Positions 35,778 through 47,889 of a stretch of 64,000 nucleotides of DNA are shown piece after piece; within the stretch, counting starts at the first letter, position 1, and each line of letters begins with the position of its first letter. A program made the position numbers and the translations under genes. The DNA is taken from the NCBI GenBank assembly GCA_010015745.1, contig ML978241.1:81590-145589 (forward strand), in the 5' to 3' direction. This DNA is from Setomelanomma holmii (lineage: Eukaryota; Ascomycota; Dothideomycetes; Pleosporales; Phaeosphaeriaceae). The notes beneath the pieces were generated by a model. It made no database searches. It worked only from the letters and a program-made list of their open reading frames with translations, and had not been told where the DNA came from.

Positions 35778-36790
35778 TCAGAAAGTGAACAGCGGGATCC
35801 TCTCAACAATCCAAAAAGTGTAGTACAATGCCGCGACTCGCTTCGACGGCGTCCCAATCGAGTTCTTGCTCACAGTTGCAATGGCAAAATCCCCAAACCA
35901 AAACAACGCACAGCTAAACAGCACCGCAGAAATCGCAAACGGCATCGAAATCTTGAACAACGAGAATGCGCTCACAACGAGATTGAGCAACGTAGCCAGC
36001 CCAGTTAGTCCGATCCACGCAAGCAACACAATAAACACAATCGACTTAAAGATGTTTCCAACCTTACCATCTTCCTCCTTGACTATAGTTCACAAATCAG
36101 CCCTCGATACACAGCGAGTGATGATGATGGTGACTTACGAGGAAACTGGTAGAATGCCCAAACAGAAAATACACCCGTCACCACCATCGGAACACCCCAT
36201 CCTCCCATCCCATTACTCCATCCCTCACTCTTCACCATCAAACGATGTATATGTACCATATCAATCAAAACTCCTAGGACGATTTGCATCCCTGCGAGTA
36301 TCATCTGTCAGCCTGGCACCTCAGTTCACAAGGTACATGTGAACTGCGTCTCTCACGTGACTCTTTGTCACTTGCTTACTCATCGTGGTTGCGTATATAA
36401 TCGCTCTCTGTAGCTCTCTCAATACAACAACCTTCTACTTCCTTCATGTCTGCTCTGTCCTCTCACATCTGACATCATCAATGGCTGTGAGCCTCTCGTC
36501 CTTGCTAACGTGACGGCCGACAGTATGACAGAACCGAGTGACGATAGAGTGACTAGAACAATGTTCCAAGTCGTCTTCTGCAAATTCTGGCATGGGAGTA
36601 GAGGGCGGCGGCCCAAGAGGTGACAGAGAATGACGTAGAAGGTCAGAGCATGTGAGAGGACCCCGAGGACGCCATAGGGGATTGCGTAGACTTGGATGTG
36701 GGACTGGAGGTTCGTGGAGTTTTTTGGTGGGAGGAAGCGGGGGTTTAGGGCGGGAAGATCTTGGTAGGATGGCGCAAAAGGTTGTATAGG
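35778..36790 (-). CDS. Multi-pass membrane protein, unknown function (5' end unresolved)
   Basis: Three exon pieces on the minus strand read as one membrane protein: an open segment from 36790 to 36467 (with YAIPYGVLGVLSHALTFYVI and WNIVLVTLSSLGSVILSAV), then 36304-36139 (MILAGMQIVLGVLIDMVH), then 36082-35778 (IVFIVLLAWIGLTGLATLL and FAISAVLFSCALFWFG). Introns are 162 nt (GTGAGA, ACAG, phase 0) and 56 nt (GTAAGT, TATAG, phase 1). About six helices result. No start codon lies in the first segment before an in-frame stop at 36791-36793, so a further 5' exon is needed or that end is damaged. No known family is recognised. Confidence 0.6.
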
Positions 36791-36793
36791 TTA

Positions 36794-37806
36794 GGTAACC
36801 ATGTGGAAGGTTGAATCTGTTAGGGATAGGGAGTTGAGAAGATGATGTAGATATGGATGCAGTATTTATATGATGACTATTGATATAAAGGATTAGGTCA
36901 AGGAGGGTTTCTTCAAGCATCTTTCTTCTCCGCACAGACTTGCTTGAGGCGCCTTTCCCTGCGCATCGACAGAGGGCGACGCGCCGAAGCCGCCCCATAG
37001 CCTACACATTGAGTTATATCTAGCATCCAAGTCAAGTGTCAAAAAGCGAAGATGTACAGCTTTCGGTCGACAGCCGGCGATACCTCGTGTTCTCTAATGT
37101 GCACTGGAAAAGTGGTGTTCGTGGAGCCTGTCTGCACATGGGATAGTGCGCCGCAGTGGTCTTCAGCGAATGAAAAGTGCCACCAAACTCAGCCGCATAT
37201 TTTTTCGGGCTAGCTCGCAATTCTCATTTGTTACGCAGCCGCTGCCAACAACTGCCAAGCATGTAGATCATGATTTATGAGACGAAGTATTCTTGTGCTG
37301 AAAGTCCCGGAGATTCTGAAAAAGGTTCTTGAGTGATTGAAGGTTCTGATGGGGCAGTCAAATCAGCCACGAAATCTGGCAAGAAGTCAAGCTAGAGCTC
37401 GAGCCGATTGAAGGACTAGGCAAGGTCCCGAAAGACACCACGAGTACCCTCAAATTCTTGATTTGTAACAGACCAGGTGCTCCTTGTCACGTGTTCCAGA
37501 GGTAGCTTGCTCGAACACTCCAGGGCAGGATTGCAACATGACGTGAAAATGATCGGGCGCTTCGAACAGCTCATTATGGCAAAGATGCTTTGTCTGGGAA
37601 ATTTCCAGCGATCCAAAAACCATGTTGACACCTGGGCAGTGGGAGATAGGCATGAGTTCCTTCGGAGAAATCGATAACGTGTGCCATTGGTCAGCGACCT
37701 GAGCCTGTTTACTGCCTGGTGTGATCGTCGTCATTCTGCATCTGATATACGGCGTCTTTTGTATCAACTAGTGACCGGATGTTCTGAGCTCTCATATGGC
37801 TCGATG
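36794..37806. other. Spacer with a weak minus-strand frame
   Basis: No supported gene. A minus-strand frame around 37450-37640 has a protein-like phrase (HCPGVNMVFGSLEISQTKHL), but it has no clear start and ends close to the transposon insertion point. It could be part of a gene cut by the insertion; this is unproven. Confidence 0.35.
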
Positions 37807-37814
37807 GAGACTGC
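37807..37814. repeat. Target-site duplication, left copy
   Basis: The 8 bases GAGACTGC abut the left end of the hAT element and are repeated exactly at 40773-40780 on the right. Eight bases is the standard duplication length for hAT insertion. Confidence 0.93.
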
Positions 37815-37900
37815 CAGACTTGTCAACAAGCAAGCGGCTTGCAAGCGCTTGGCTTGTTATCCCACCAAGCCAATCCAAGCTCAAGCCAAGCTGAGGAGAG

Positions 37901-37922
37901 TGAAATAACAAGCCAATCTAAG
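37901..37922 (+). repeat. hAT subterminal repeat, left copy
   Basis: TGAAATAACAAGCCAATC followed by TAAGC recurs in the same orientation at 40679-40701 with one base change. Such subterminal repeats are usual transposase-binding sites in hAT elements (family knowledge). Confidence 0.7.
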
Positions 37923-38357
37923 CTAACTTAGAGGCAAACTTTAGCTTGGTAGGCTTAGGAGGCTTGATAAAAAAAATTGAGGTTGTTGGTTTTGCAGCAG
38001 GAGCGATCTCACGATATTTTTCTGGTGTACTGTTATTGACCCGCCACAAGCTCCAGGAGCGCCACTAGTGTACGTGTATATGTTTAAGCCCTCACTGCAA
38101 GGGGTGAGCAAACCCGCAGATTCGCTCTAGTCAGTTACTAGCATATAAAGGTGCAGGGGTTTGAGCCTGCAAGAGCTCGAACTAGGCCTAGTTGCTTCTT
38201 TTTGCTATTTTTAGAGCGACCGCCTCGTTCTCCTAGCCACCTCTAACCTCTACCCACCTTTACAATCCACGCTCTACAATCCACGCCCTACGCTCCACTT
38301 ATCTATACTTTATCACGACCTGTCTTTGTTAGCATTACTGCCGCCTCTGTTGCCATA

Positions 38358-40404
38358 ATGCCGCCAAAAAAACGCGTCTCTAGCAGTGCTATTGCCTAGT
38401 CAAACAAGCGCGTCAAAGGCACTGCCATCAGCGCAAGATGATCGACGTTGGTCACGGCGGCGCGTATGAGATGTCAAAGTCAACCTCAGCGGCCGCTTGC
38501 CACTTGAAGGAGAATAAGAAAGGTCACTGTCAAGTAGCGCCTGGAAAGACAGCGGTTGGCACTAAAGCGCCACTCTGGCGCGCTATAAAAGACGGTACAA
38601 TCACCGTGCTACAAGGCGTTGTTAACGAGCTTGCCAGCTTTAACACTCACGCCTTTAGGCTCGCAGCTGTTAGCTAGCTTATTGAGAACAACCACCCGCT
38701 TTCTGAGTTCGAGTCTAAGTCTTTTCGACGCCTTATCAAGATAGCCAACCTAGTAGTAGAGAAGGCGCTGTAGGCATCGCACAATAGCGTGTCGAGTTTT
38801 GTAATGCGACTGTATGAGTATACAAAGCCGCGCGTCATCTAGGAGCTATCTCACGCGCTGAGCAAGATCTATATTAGCTTTGATGGCTGGACAACGAAGG
38901 GCAGCAAGAAGGGCTTCTTAAGGATCGTCGCGCACTTTGTTGACAGGCACGGCGACTTGAAGGACCTGCCTATTGCGCTGCCTCAGTTAACTGGCGTCTA
39001 TAGTGGCGAGCAGATAGCTGAGATAGTCTACAAGATGCTGCTAGCGTTCAGCATTAATCTAAAGCAGGTTGGCTACTTTGTACTAGACAACGCCACTAAC
39101 AACGACTCCGCCGTCGCTGCAGTTGGACAGAAGATGGGCTTCAACCCAGTCCACCGTCGCCTCCGTTGCGGCCCTCCCACACTGAATCTTATCAGCACAG
39201 TGATCCTCTGGGGCAAGAACAAAGACGCGTACGGCAACGAGGTGACAGAGCTCGCAGACGAGAGCGCCTTCATAGACAAGTGGCGACGCAAAGGACCCTT
39301 AGGCATACTTATAGACGTTATTAACTATATCAAAACACTACAACAGCACGCGCAATTTGCTCACTTTTAGCGCCTTGCTTATTGCAACCTGCCTGCTGAC
39401 GCGTCTAATAACGAGCGCAAGATCCTTGAGCCTGCTAAACCTATCGTCACCCGCTGGAATTCGTACTACTTGTGCTTTGAGCGCGCTGTTCAGTTGCAAG
39501 CTGCTGTCGACGCGTACGCTAACAGTCACATACAACAGGTAAGAAATGAGGATACGTACGCTCGAACTCGCGGCAACAAGCGGCCTGACGCGTAGCCATA
39601 GATGCGATCAGACAGTCTTACTACTGCTGTCTGGCAGGTTATAACTGAGTGCTTGGAGGTGTAGAAGCCGCTGAAGGACGCGACAAGCCGCCTTGAGGGG
39701 CGCGGCAGCAGCGGTAACTATGGCGCTATCGCTGAGATTATCCCAGTCTTCGAATAGCTCCTCAGCTTCTACGAGGAGCGCGTACGAGCATACAGCGACG
39801 TCAATTACAACGCGCATGACAAGGCGCCTGGGGACCACCTTAATATCAACCTACACGCTGGCTGGTTAAAGGGCAACGACTATTACAAGAAACTAGACCT
39901 CTCGCTGGCTTACTACGCTGCTACATTTCTCCACCCATACTATAAGTCCTATTGCGACGTTGTGTGGGCTGATAAGCCTGACTAGCTTAAGACAAACAAC
40001 CGCGCCTTTCAAGCATTGTGGGCAGGCTACAAGGGCTTGCCGCGCGCCGTGAAGCGCCCTAGAATCGTCTTTAACGAGCTTGATGATGCGATTGACATCC
40101 AGCAACTGCTAACACTGAAGAGGACGAGTTTGATAAGTGGAAACGCGTTGAGCCGCAAGCGTCAAAGAGCACTGACCCTATCAAGTACTGGATAGGCGTA
40201 CACGATCGCTATCCTAACCTCAGTAAGCTTGCGTTCGACGTGCTCTCTATCCCAGCGTCAAGCTGTGCGTGTGAGCGCATGTTCAGCGAGCTTGGCGACC
40301 TGTTAGAGCCTCACCGTCGCAAGATATCACCTCAGCTTTTAGCAGCTATACAGTGCGTAAGACGATGGAGAAAGGCAGGTCTCAGCAGCGATAGGACGCT
40401 CTAA
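38358..40404 (+). pseudogene. hAT transposase, inactivated
   Basis: From ATG 38358 (MPPKKRVSSSAIA) the coding signal runs through a frameshift near 38430 into frame 2, and through another near 40110 into frame 1, to TAA at 40402. Recognisable parts are SFDGWTTKGSKKGF (RNase H-like core start), FVLDNATNN (catalytic strand), VTRWNSYY, and the C-terminal dimerisation region YPNLSKLAFDVLSIPASSCA with ERMFSELGDLL. Ten premature stops are present and all are TAG: 38397, then 38675, 38771, 38840, 39368, 39593, 39599, 39662, 39755 and 39983. No TAA or TGA interrupts it before the end. It is non-functional as it stands. Confidence 0.88.
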
Positions 40405-40678
40405 GTAGGCGTGGCAATATCTGACGACGAGCTTGAGGACTTGTATAGGTCAAGTGATTAGGGCGGCGAGCTGCAACACCAAGAATAAATACTTGTAATC
40501 TACTGTAGAGCACAGGAGAGCACCGTCAAGTACGGTAATTTGGTCTACTGTTGAGCACAGTACAATCTACATCAATTACAGTAGAATCTACCCTCTCTAA
40601 GTGTAGCCTTTCTCTATAACACTACTATATTGTATCAAGCTAAACAAGCAAGCTAATCCAAGCCGACCGATTTCAGCT

Positions 40679-40701
40679 TGAAATAACAAGCCAATCCAAG
40701 C
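40679..40701 (+). repeat. hAT subterminal repeat, right copy
   Basis: Direct-orientation partner of 37901-37922; begins TGAAATAACAAGCCAATCC. Confidence 0.7.
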
Positions 40702-40772
40702 CACCAAAAAGATAACAAGCTCAAGCCAAGCTCAAGCCTCTAGCTTGTTTGGCTTGTTTGTTGACAAGTCTG

Positions 40773-40780
40773 GAGACTGC
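40773..40780. repeat. Target-site duplication, right copy
   Basis: GAGACTGC, identical to 37807-37814. Confidence 0.93.
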
Positions 40781-41330
40781 GGGATCAATTCTTTACATGG
40801 GCAGTTTATTGTGAAAGATAACCGAGAGTCCTTATGAACTGGGCGCTCATTCCCAGATTTGGTTTCAGCTCTGATGTGAAAGATTCGTTACATTTCCACC
40901 GCACCCGACTCAACACAAACGTGGAAGTAAACAGACGTCAATCCAGAAATCCGTTAGACGACAGTTCTAACACCAATCCATACTACCAAGACCACTTTGT
41001 CGCGCAATGCATGTGTGGTCAATGACTCCTCGATGGTCTTCCGCCTCTCCTCAGCTGAATCCGCCTCTGTCTCCTCGCACTAGAGTGGCACAAAGTTGAT
41101 CGCCCAAGGTGTCCCCAATCTGCAAGCACCACATCAGTTGTAGAATTCCCTCAGTCAAGATTTTCAGCAACGGTCTGCTATTTCTGATCTCGGAGCTCGT
41201 CTTTCTCCGCCGATTTTTCAACCTATGGAAGCTTCTGTCGTGTCTGGCAAAGCGCCTCGCTTTCTGCGAATCCTCGACATGGATGATGAGTTAAAGATAT
41301 GGATCCAAGGAACCATTAGGGTGAGAGGTC
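40781..41330. other. Spacer between transposon and HET pseudogene
   Basis: About 0.55 kb with no gene. Short frames only. Confidence 0.45.
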
Positions 41331-42656
41331 TCAGACGTCTGGTGGTACTGGCACTGGAGGTACAACACGTACATAGCGCCTCGCAATATTAATGAATGTT
41401 ACAATCTCGTGCCACACGTCTCGCAACGAGTATTCGAAATTAGCGACGAACGGCAGTGGTAGCCTTCGATAGCGTAGAGTCGTAGGCGTGAGTTCGCAGC
41501 TGCTTCGCACCAGTCCAATCCTAAAGCACGGATTACCAACGCAGCTACACATAGACATATCATCGCTTCATGATTCAGAAGGATATTCCGAGCCAGTTAG
41601 ATCATTGTGCAGTTGTATTCAATCGGGAGGTACGAACCATTCTCAGATATGGAAGCGATGGAGTAGGCTAAGCCTCGTGGATCTGAGCATTTCTTACAAC
41701 GGGAGCGCCACAAGTTTTCGATCAAAGTCGAGATAGTATGTCGACCCTCGAGATAGGCAGTGACTTGTCGTAGAGGCTTCAAGGTCTTCAAGACTATCAA
41801 GCTGAAGTGTGCTTCAGGACGGTCCATGAGACAATTTCCTGTTTGGCAAGAAGGTATAGACGGCGGGCTAGAAGAGTCTCCTTAATTATCCATGCGTAAT
41901 TCCAGTAAAGGCTGTCGCAGAGCCGATACATGCCATCGATATGTTAGGATAGGTCCTCGGGATGGTATTCACGTCTCAGCCACCTTTGATGTTGAACGAA
42001 GTGGAAGAACGAAGCCAGAGTTCGGTCATGACCTAGCCACGCTACGACGTTCGCAGCATTGGAGCATATTGGTCCCATCTGTTGCACTTGATGATTCCTC
42101 TCCAGAACACTGTCATGGTCGATGCAAAGTGCGTCAATCCAGATTGATCGGAAGCATCCTGTCGTGAAGACCCGATGAGACTCTCTGGCTCTGGATCTAG
42201 ATCCTTGCTCTGCCCTTGCCACATGGATGCAGCATATAGGAAATCCCATAGATTCTTGCGAACCATGAAAGATTTGCTGTTCAGCTTGATTGGGCGATTG
42301 TCCCCTGAAGGTCCCCATACGTAGGATAAACACGTACATTCCAACGGGGCAGCAGCATTTTTCAAAATAATATCAGATTCGCCTTGAGATGCCGTTTTGT
42401 CGAGCAGTGACTGCAGCTCAACATTGCTAAGCTCGCATCTGACTTCGCCAGTCTCGCCAAGCGGTAGGACGTGAACCAGTCTAACGGAGGGCGTGTCTAG
42501 CTGCAGCGGGCGATAGCTGAAACATTCGTTCCTTGACATGGTTCCACGGGCCTCAGTCGAGGATGTCGATTCTGGCGGGGTGCCGTCCGTACTATTTGAT
42601 TCATTGGGCTCAGGAACAACCTTGGGCGACGTCCATGCCGAACGGGGAGAAGACAT
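41331..42656 (-). pseudogene. Decayed HET-domain gene
   Basis: From 42656 the minus strand reads an N-terminal part ending in LECTCLSYVWGPSGDN and NLWDFLYAASMW, the first HET block. Near 42180 the signal shifts frame to SIWIDALCIDHDSVLERNHQ and ANVVAWLGHD, the core HET block. A TAA at 41944-41946 interrupts, after which the same frame continues MYRLCDSLYWNYAWIIKETL. A TGA follows, then another frame carries RSRCKKCSDPRGLAYSIASI, then a further shift near 41560. At least four disabling changes are present and no intron model repairs them. It is 550 bases from the hAT element and about 9 kb from the intact HET gene, from which it differs clearly in sequence. Confidence 0.8.
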
Positions 42657-43699
42657 GATCGCTACGCTCGATTATGTGTCGTTCACCTCCAGGTTCTCTT
42701 TCTACAGGCTCCACTTGAGGTGCTGATATGGCTGCTGGTACCTTTTGCCCTTTGTCCAGCTATAGTAATGGCGGCGTTTTCGAGGGTTGAGTATGCCACT
42801 GTGTTTTCGATTCGTGATACGCGGGGACATATCGCTTTACTTCAATCATGGTGACCTGAAAAGTCGTTGCGGAGGATGAAATGCCCACTTCTATACTCAT
42901 AGAGGAGTGGGCTGAGGAGGTGGGCTGTGCATGCGCCATTTTCGTGACCGATCGAGCGTCATTGTCAAGCGAGGCCAGCCTTGTGGCTTTGTCAAAGCCC
43001 AACTGCTTTAGCCACGTAGTACGAGTGGACCTTGGAAGTATAAAGACTGTCTTGGCCGGCTTCGCGCTGTTCGGCATGTGGTAGCACTTGCCCAGGTTCC
43101 GTGTCTCGCATAGCTTGCTCACATCAGTCGCGGTACAGCGATGGTCAAGGATTAATGAGGCGGAGAAGCGTGCGATGCAGACTTGCCCACGAAGCTAAGC
43201 GAGCCTACCATGGTTGCATCATCACTGCTTTCTGCTTCCAAGTCTTCACGAAGCTCCTTCCACGCTCAGTTGACCGCTTCATAGGGAAGACTTGTGGGCA
43301 TTTGCCTATTCCTTCGACAAAGCACGCTTCATACTCAGCTCCATCATTTGCGCAGATCCACCCAAACCAGGTATGAAGTCTGTCTTTCTTCGATAACTCA
43401 GACGTGTTCGAGATGCACTGTATCGATCTTCATGGAGGTATCGTTCAAAAAAGCGAGTTGCCGGAGAAGTGTCAATGATTTCTATTTGTTCAAGCAATTG
43501 AATGCCGTCCATGTTCTATATGTAACCCGAGACACCAGTAACGCCGTTTTTGTTTCTATACACATGTGTTCGGTCGTAATATCGTAGCAATCCGTGCTTC
43601 CCTTCTATCAACATCCATTAGTTCCCTCGCACCCACACCCACACTTGTGCCGATTCGGGTGGGTGCGCCTCGAGCTTCAGTCATGCCTGTCAAGAGCGA
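42657..43699. other. Spacer, no gene supported
   Basis: A minus-strand frame at 42760-43122 (120 codons) begins with ATG but has no domain or partner exons. Nothing else was recognised. Confidence 0.4.
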
Positions 43700-44331
43700 T
43701 CAAGACTCATTCGTCGGGCTCGCCGGAGTCGAGAAATTGGGCGTCGCAGGCGCACTATATCCCTGCGCAACAGGCTCGCAAACATTCCGATGCGTCTTCC
43801 AATCCGACTTTTGGCAATTCTTATCGCAATAATATGCCGCTTTGCACCGCGAGCATCGCCTTTTCGCCGGTCCACCAGAGCATGTCGAGCAAGCTATTAC
43901 ACAATCAGCACACATACGCAACATCAAGATACCCAATGACCACAACATCGGAATGTTTGTTGGCAAGTGCCAGCGTGTTGGTGCAACGGGGTGGAGCGGT
44001 GAGTGGGGCCGAATGGCCCGAAAAGGAAGCGACGATCGGGTTCCTGCATGAAGCCACATGGAAAAGTTGGGAGAAAACGTACGCTTGGAATTCATGGCAA
44101 AGTTGAGACTTTCTGTGGAGGCCATGGGGCGAAGGGAATTGAACATTTCTGCGCGGTTGAAGGCTGGGATGGGGGATGTTGAGGCTGGTGTTGTTGCGGA
44201 AGGGATGGAGCTGGATGATGAGCGGCGCGTGATGTCTGTTGTTGATGTTAGGATGCAATATTGTTGTTAGAAATGTTCGTGATGATGGGAAGAATAAGCA
44301 TACCACTCTGCGCACTATCCCTTCTCTCCAT
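43700..44331 (-). CDS. Small MYND zinc-finger protein
   Basis: Three exons on the minus strand, 44331-44304, 44235-44083 and 43893-43700, give 124 aa. Introns are 68 nt (GTATGC donor, branch CCTAAC, acceptor AACAG) and 189 nt (GTACGT, TAATAG). The spliced protein has a Ser/Thr/Pro-rich N-terminus (SIPSATTPASTSPIPAFN), then a complete MYND finger: CSTCSG, RRCSRCKAAYYC, DKNCQKSDW, KTHRNVC. The Cys/His spacing fits the C-x2-C...C-x2-C...C-x3-C...H-x3-C pattern. MYND fingers bind Pro-rich peptides and are often linked to chromatin or SET enzymes; here the finger stands alone. The first exon is short and its Met is uncertain, since upstream in-frame Met codons exist. Confidence 0.68.
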
Positions 44332-47300
44332 CCCTCCATTCACCATCCCCATCGCCGTCCCATCCTCTCTCACCGCCGCATTCGCATCACCAAGACTGCT
44401 CGTGAACACATTCAAGCACACGCTTCGGGGTGGCATATCCACAAATCCAGATCCTTCTCTTTCGACTTTGCTTCGATGGTGGTACCAGGGTCGTAGTAAG
44501 GCAGGAGATTATTGAAGGGAAGGGGAAGTATTTCTAGGAGAAATGTGCGATGCACGTCTCAGCAAACTTTGGTGAAAAGCGGTGTGAGGTGGATGCGCAC
44601 AGATGGCGCGCTAGCACGAGTACAGGCTAATGCTGACCTGTGCGCTGAACGCGGTGTCATGTGTCTCAGCTTGAATGCTCAGATGAGATCTCCAGATCGG
44701 AAAGATCTTGCGATAGCATGGTCATTTGCTGGCAGATTTGTAGGATGCGGTGTCGCAAGTGTCGTCGCGGTGTTGATGGTTGATGTTTAAGCGAGAGTTG
44801 TATACGGACCGTTGTCGGGGAAGTCACCGCAATGTTCCGAACAGTGCATGTGCAGTGTTGTTCCTGGGTTGAGGAGCAAGCATTGGTTGTTGGTATGCGC
44901 TACGAACGAGAACGGTGAGGATGCAGGATGCAGCGTGCCCAAGCTGCGGGGTCGTTCGCGGCTGATAGCCTCGTGGCAGCTCGAAGCGTGATAGTAAGCA
45001 TACTGCTCACCGAGTGCTGCGAATGTTCGCTCGGCTAAGGAGACACACTGCACACGCAAAGACTTGCCGCAAGCTGCCAGGTGCACAGAGTGGGCGCAAT
45101 CGATAGTACTGGTCAATGAAGCGATTTCCCAAGTGTACCATAACAGTCCCGCCGTTGACGATGGCGCTTTTGTACCGGTATTCTCGAAAAGTAGACTGCG
45201 CTCAGCTAAGTGCTGAGTTAGGCAAAAAGGCCGCATCATCCGCCACGACATGCTGTGCTGATGAACATCCCATCAGACCGGTCAATGGATAAGCTGAGGT
45301 CGCATCTCACCATCGCGACTTTCTCAATTGGGAGCTGTTGGAAGTGAAAGAATGACAACACGCGTATTCAGTAGAGAATGTTCGAGCGCAAACTCTCTTG
45401 CTCATGAATACTCATGAGATCACAATCTGCACCTAAGCATTTCACTTGTAGCTGCCATAGATGTGCAATCGAACTTGCATACTTGCTGAAGTCGATTGGA
45501 CAGGGTCGCGCCACTTCGATGTTGAGGGTGGTAAAGTGGCCAGTACTTATGGCCGGAGTGCCTGGGAATATATATTAGTCATTCACGACCGCCTACAGCA
45601 GAGCTTGAGCGGTTAGTCAGCAGAGAAAGAGTGTAGAGAGCATAGGAGCCTGCGAGCTAGGATAGGCTGGTTGACGAACATCGAGCAGCAGTTACCTAGC
45701 CATTGAGCGGCTGCAACATATCAATGGTAAACCAGTATCCAACTGGAATGGTGGCAGATCGAACTAGGGGCGGCATGTTGACCTTAATCATCAACTTCCA
45801 GTTACTCGTCCATTGTCCTTCCGCAATTGAAGTGCCATTGTTGGGTCGACCCGAATGTGCCTCGCAGTAGGCAACTGAGACATTGGCATGGTTGAGGTTA
45901 CGTACATACACCATAGATATGATGACACAAGATCTCGGCTTCGAGTAGTATTCTGGCACGATTTTTGTCGCCACAGTATGACACTATAGTGGGTATCGGC
46001 TTCACAGGGTCTACAGCTGGAGGCATCGAAGGCTTGGCGGTGAACAGGCGAAGGACTTTTGGCGCCCTTGAGTGGAACAGCATAGCGACGGAGAGTTCTC
46101 TGCCACATCTAGCCGCATCCAGTGCTGGCGTGATGATTCAGGTATTCGCTGGTTTGCAGCTCTTTGACCCTGGTGACGTCTGCAGAGCCGCGCTAGAAGT
46201 GACGGAGTCTTCAGCCAAGACGCTTTATGGACAGTCACCTGCTCAGCAAGTGCCTAAATTTCGAGGAAGAACGATTGACCGACGGCCTAGGGTTGTTCGA
46301 CATGCGGGGTGAACCGAGCATTGAGTTGGAGTCACCTTTTAGCCAAGAGGCATACCACGTTCCCTCATTGCGAATGTGTTGACTCACCGGCGGCATGATC
46401 AATTCGCCGCGGGGTTCAATTAAAATGCCATAATTGGAAAGCTCAGGCGCAAGATCGCTGTGACACCGTCAACGCCGAATTGCGGACGCAACTTAGTGCG
46501 ACGGCATTTAAGCCTCCAAAAGTCGTTCGCAATTCAGCTCGGCAGGGTGCGCGAACTGCTGCGGATTGCCAGAACAGTGGAGATGTGAGCAGATGGGGTT
46601 TACTGGCGAATGAGAAGCTGCAGAATTCCGGTCAGACAGGAAGAGGATGGCCATATCAGGTGCGGCAAGCGATTGCATGCATAGTGTATGCAGCCCGGCT
46701 GTCGGATGGCCAGAACTCGAGTAACAGGGTGGTGATGATGAGTCCTCACAAAGGCGTAAGTGACTCCCTCTCTCCACAATGAAGCCCGCCCTCGGATCGA
46801 CGCGGCAAAGCGTTGAGAGGAAGGGCGCAGAAGGAGGCATTGCTGCACTCCGTCGGTGAAGGCTGTCTGGTGAGGTGGGCCCAGAGCAATGACAGGCAGT
46901 GTGTGCAATTGCACACAATACAGGAAATTGCAGTCGCACTTGCGAATTGCGCAACAAGCAGCCACTTCGCAATGTGCAATCAATATGGGGGCCGGAAGAT
47001 GTGGCAGTGCGGGATGCTTGTGTTGCGGTGAGACGGGTTGGTGCTGCGCAATTGAGCATTGAGCATGGTGGGGTGAATGACGGCGCTAGGACGAGGAATG
47101 CATAGCCGTGGCGGTGCCTCACAAGGCAGGAGCCACCAAGAAGGCAGCAACTGCGCCAACACCACTCAACGCCTGCGAACTTGATGATAGCTTGGGGCGG
47201 AGCGCGAATCACGGCAGCGCAATCCAGACAGATGACCTCCCCTGATACACTGCGGCGCGGACATCTCTTGATGAGCGAACATGTTTGCGTCGCACTCAGG

Positions 47301-47889
47301 GACGGAGATGAGGGCGGCTGCTGGCGCAAACCCCAACAGCGACCCCATCCGCCGAGTATCAGGAGAAGAAGCTTCACTGTTCACCAGCGCCAACGAGCGC
47401 CCGCCGCGCCCTTCTGCGACAGCGCTCTTCTGACCGTGGAGCGTGCGAAACGTGTCTCAAGCGCGGATGGAACCCTCGATTGCTTGTCGTCATGCCCAGA
47501 ATGTCCCACCGCCCTCGCTAGAGGCACCCCTGCTACTAGGCCTGCTGATGGCGCATGCACGCCAGGATTAGCCCAAGGCATCCATCCACCATGCCGGCCA
47601 GGGTTATGTTTAGTGCACTTGTCGGCCTCCATATCGAGCAGGATATATATTCCACCCACGCCCTCCACCATGCTTCCTACTCCAGCTCGACTAACAAACA
47701 CCGAAACGATCACCAACATTGGCACGTTCAACTACGACGTGCTTCATCAGCGTCAACAACACCTTCGCACTTCAGTCACTCTCCTTATACGAGAGTAACT
47801 TCATCGCTGCCATTCCATACCGGCTTGGCACAAACGTCACAACGGCTCCCAAGTTGCGGTCCATTTTGAAGAACTCGACCACCAACAAC
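44332..47889. other. 3.5-kb gene-poor region
   Basis: No gene could be supported. Minus-strand frames at 45696-46083 show short protein-like phrases (SCVIISMVYVRNLNHANVSV) but change frame and lack a start, so a decayed gene is possible. The 289-codon minus frame at 46508-47377 is Cys/Ser/Leu-rich and looks like chance. Confidence 0.4.

Larger units (their letters stand above)
37815..40772 (+). mobile_element. Complete hAT-superfamily DNA transposon, 2958 bp, non-autonomous by decay
   Basis: The ends are inverted: the left begins CAGACTTGTCAACAA and the right end is its exact complement for the same 15 bases, followed on both sides by the 8-bp duplication GAGACTGC. Start CAG, 8-bp TSD and a transposase with the hATC dimerisation domain define the superfamily. 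Both subterminal zones (37830-37960 and 40620-40765) are dense in CAAGCC/AAGCTTG-type words. The structural ends are perfect although the gene inside is dead, so the element could still be mobilised by a related transposase if one exists elsewhere. Confidence 0.93.

Noticed and set aside
38101..38200. A possible tRNA-like segment inside the hAT element
   Set aside because: It has GTTTGAGCC-like and stem-like words, but no cloverleaf with acceptor and anticodon stems could be formed.
46508..47377. A 289-codon minus-strand open frame
   Set aside because: Cys/Ser/Leu-rich with no domain, no conserved motif and several overlapping frames on both strands; most likely chance.
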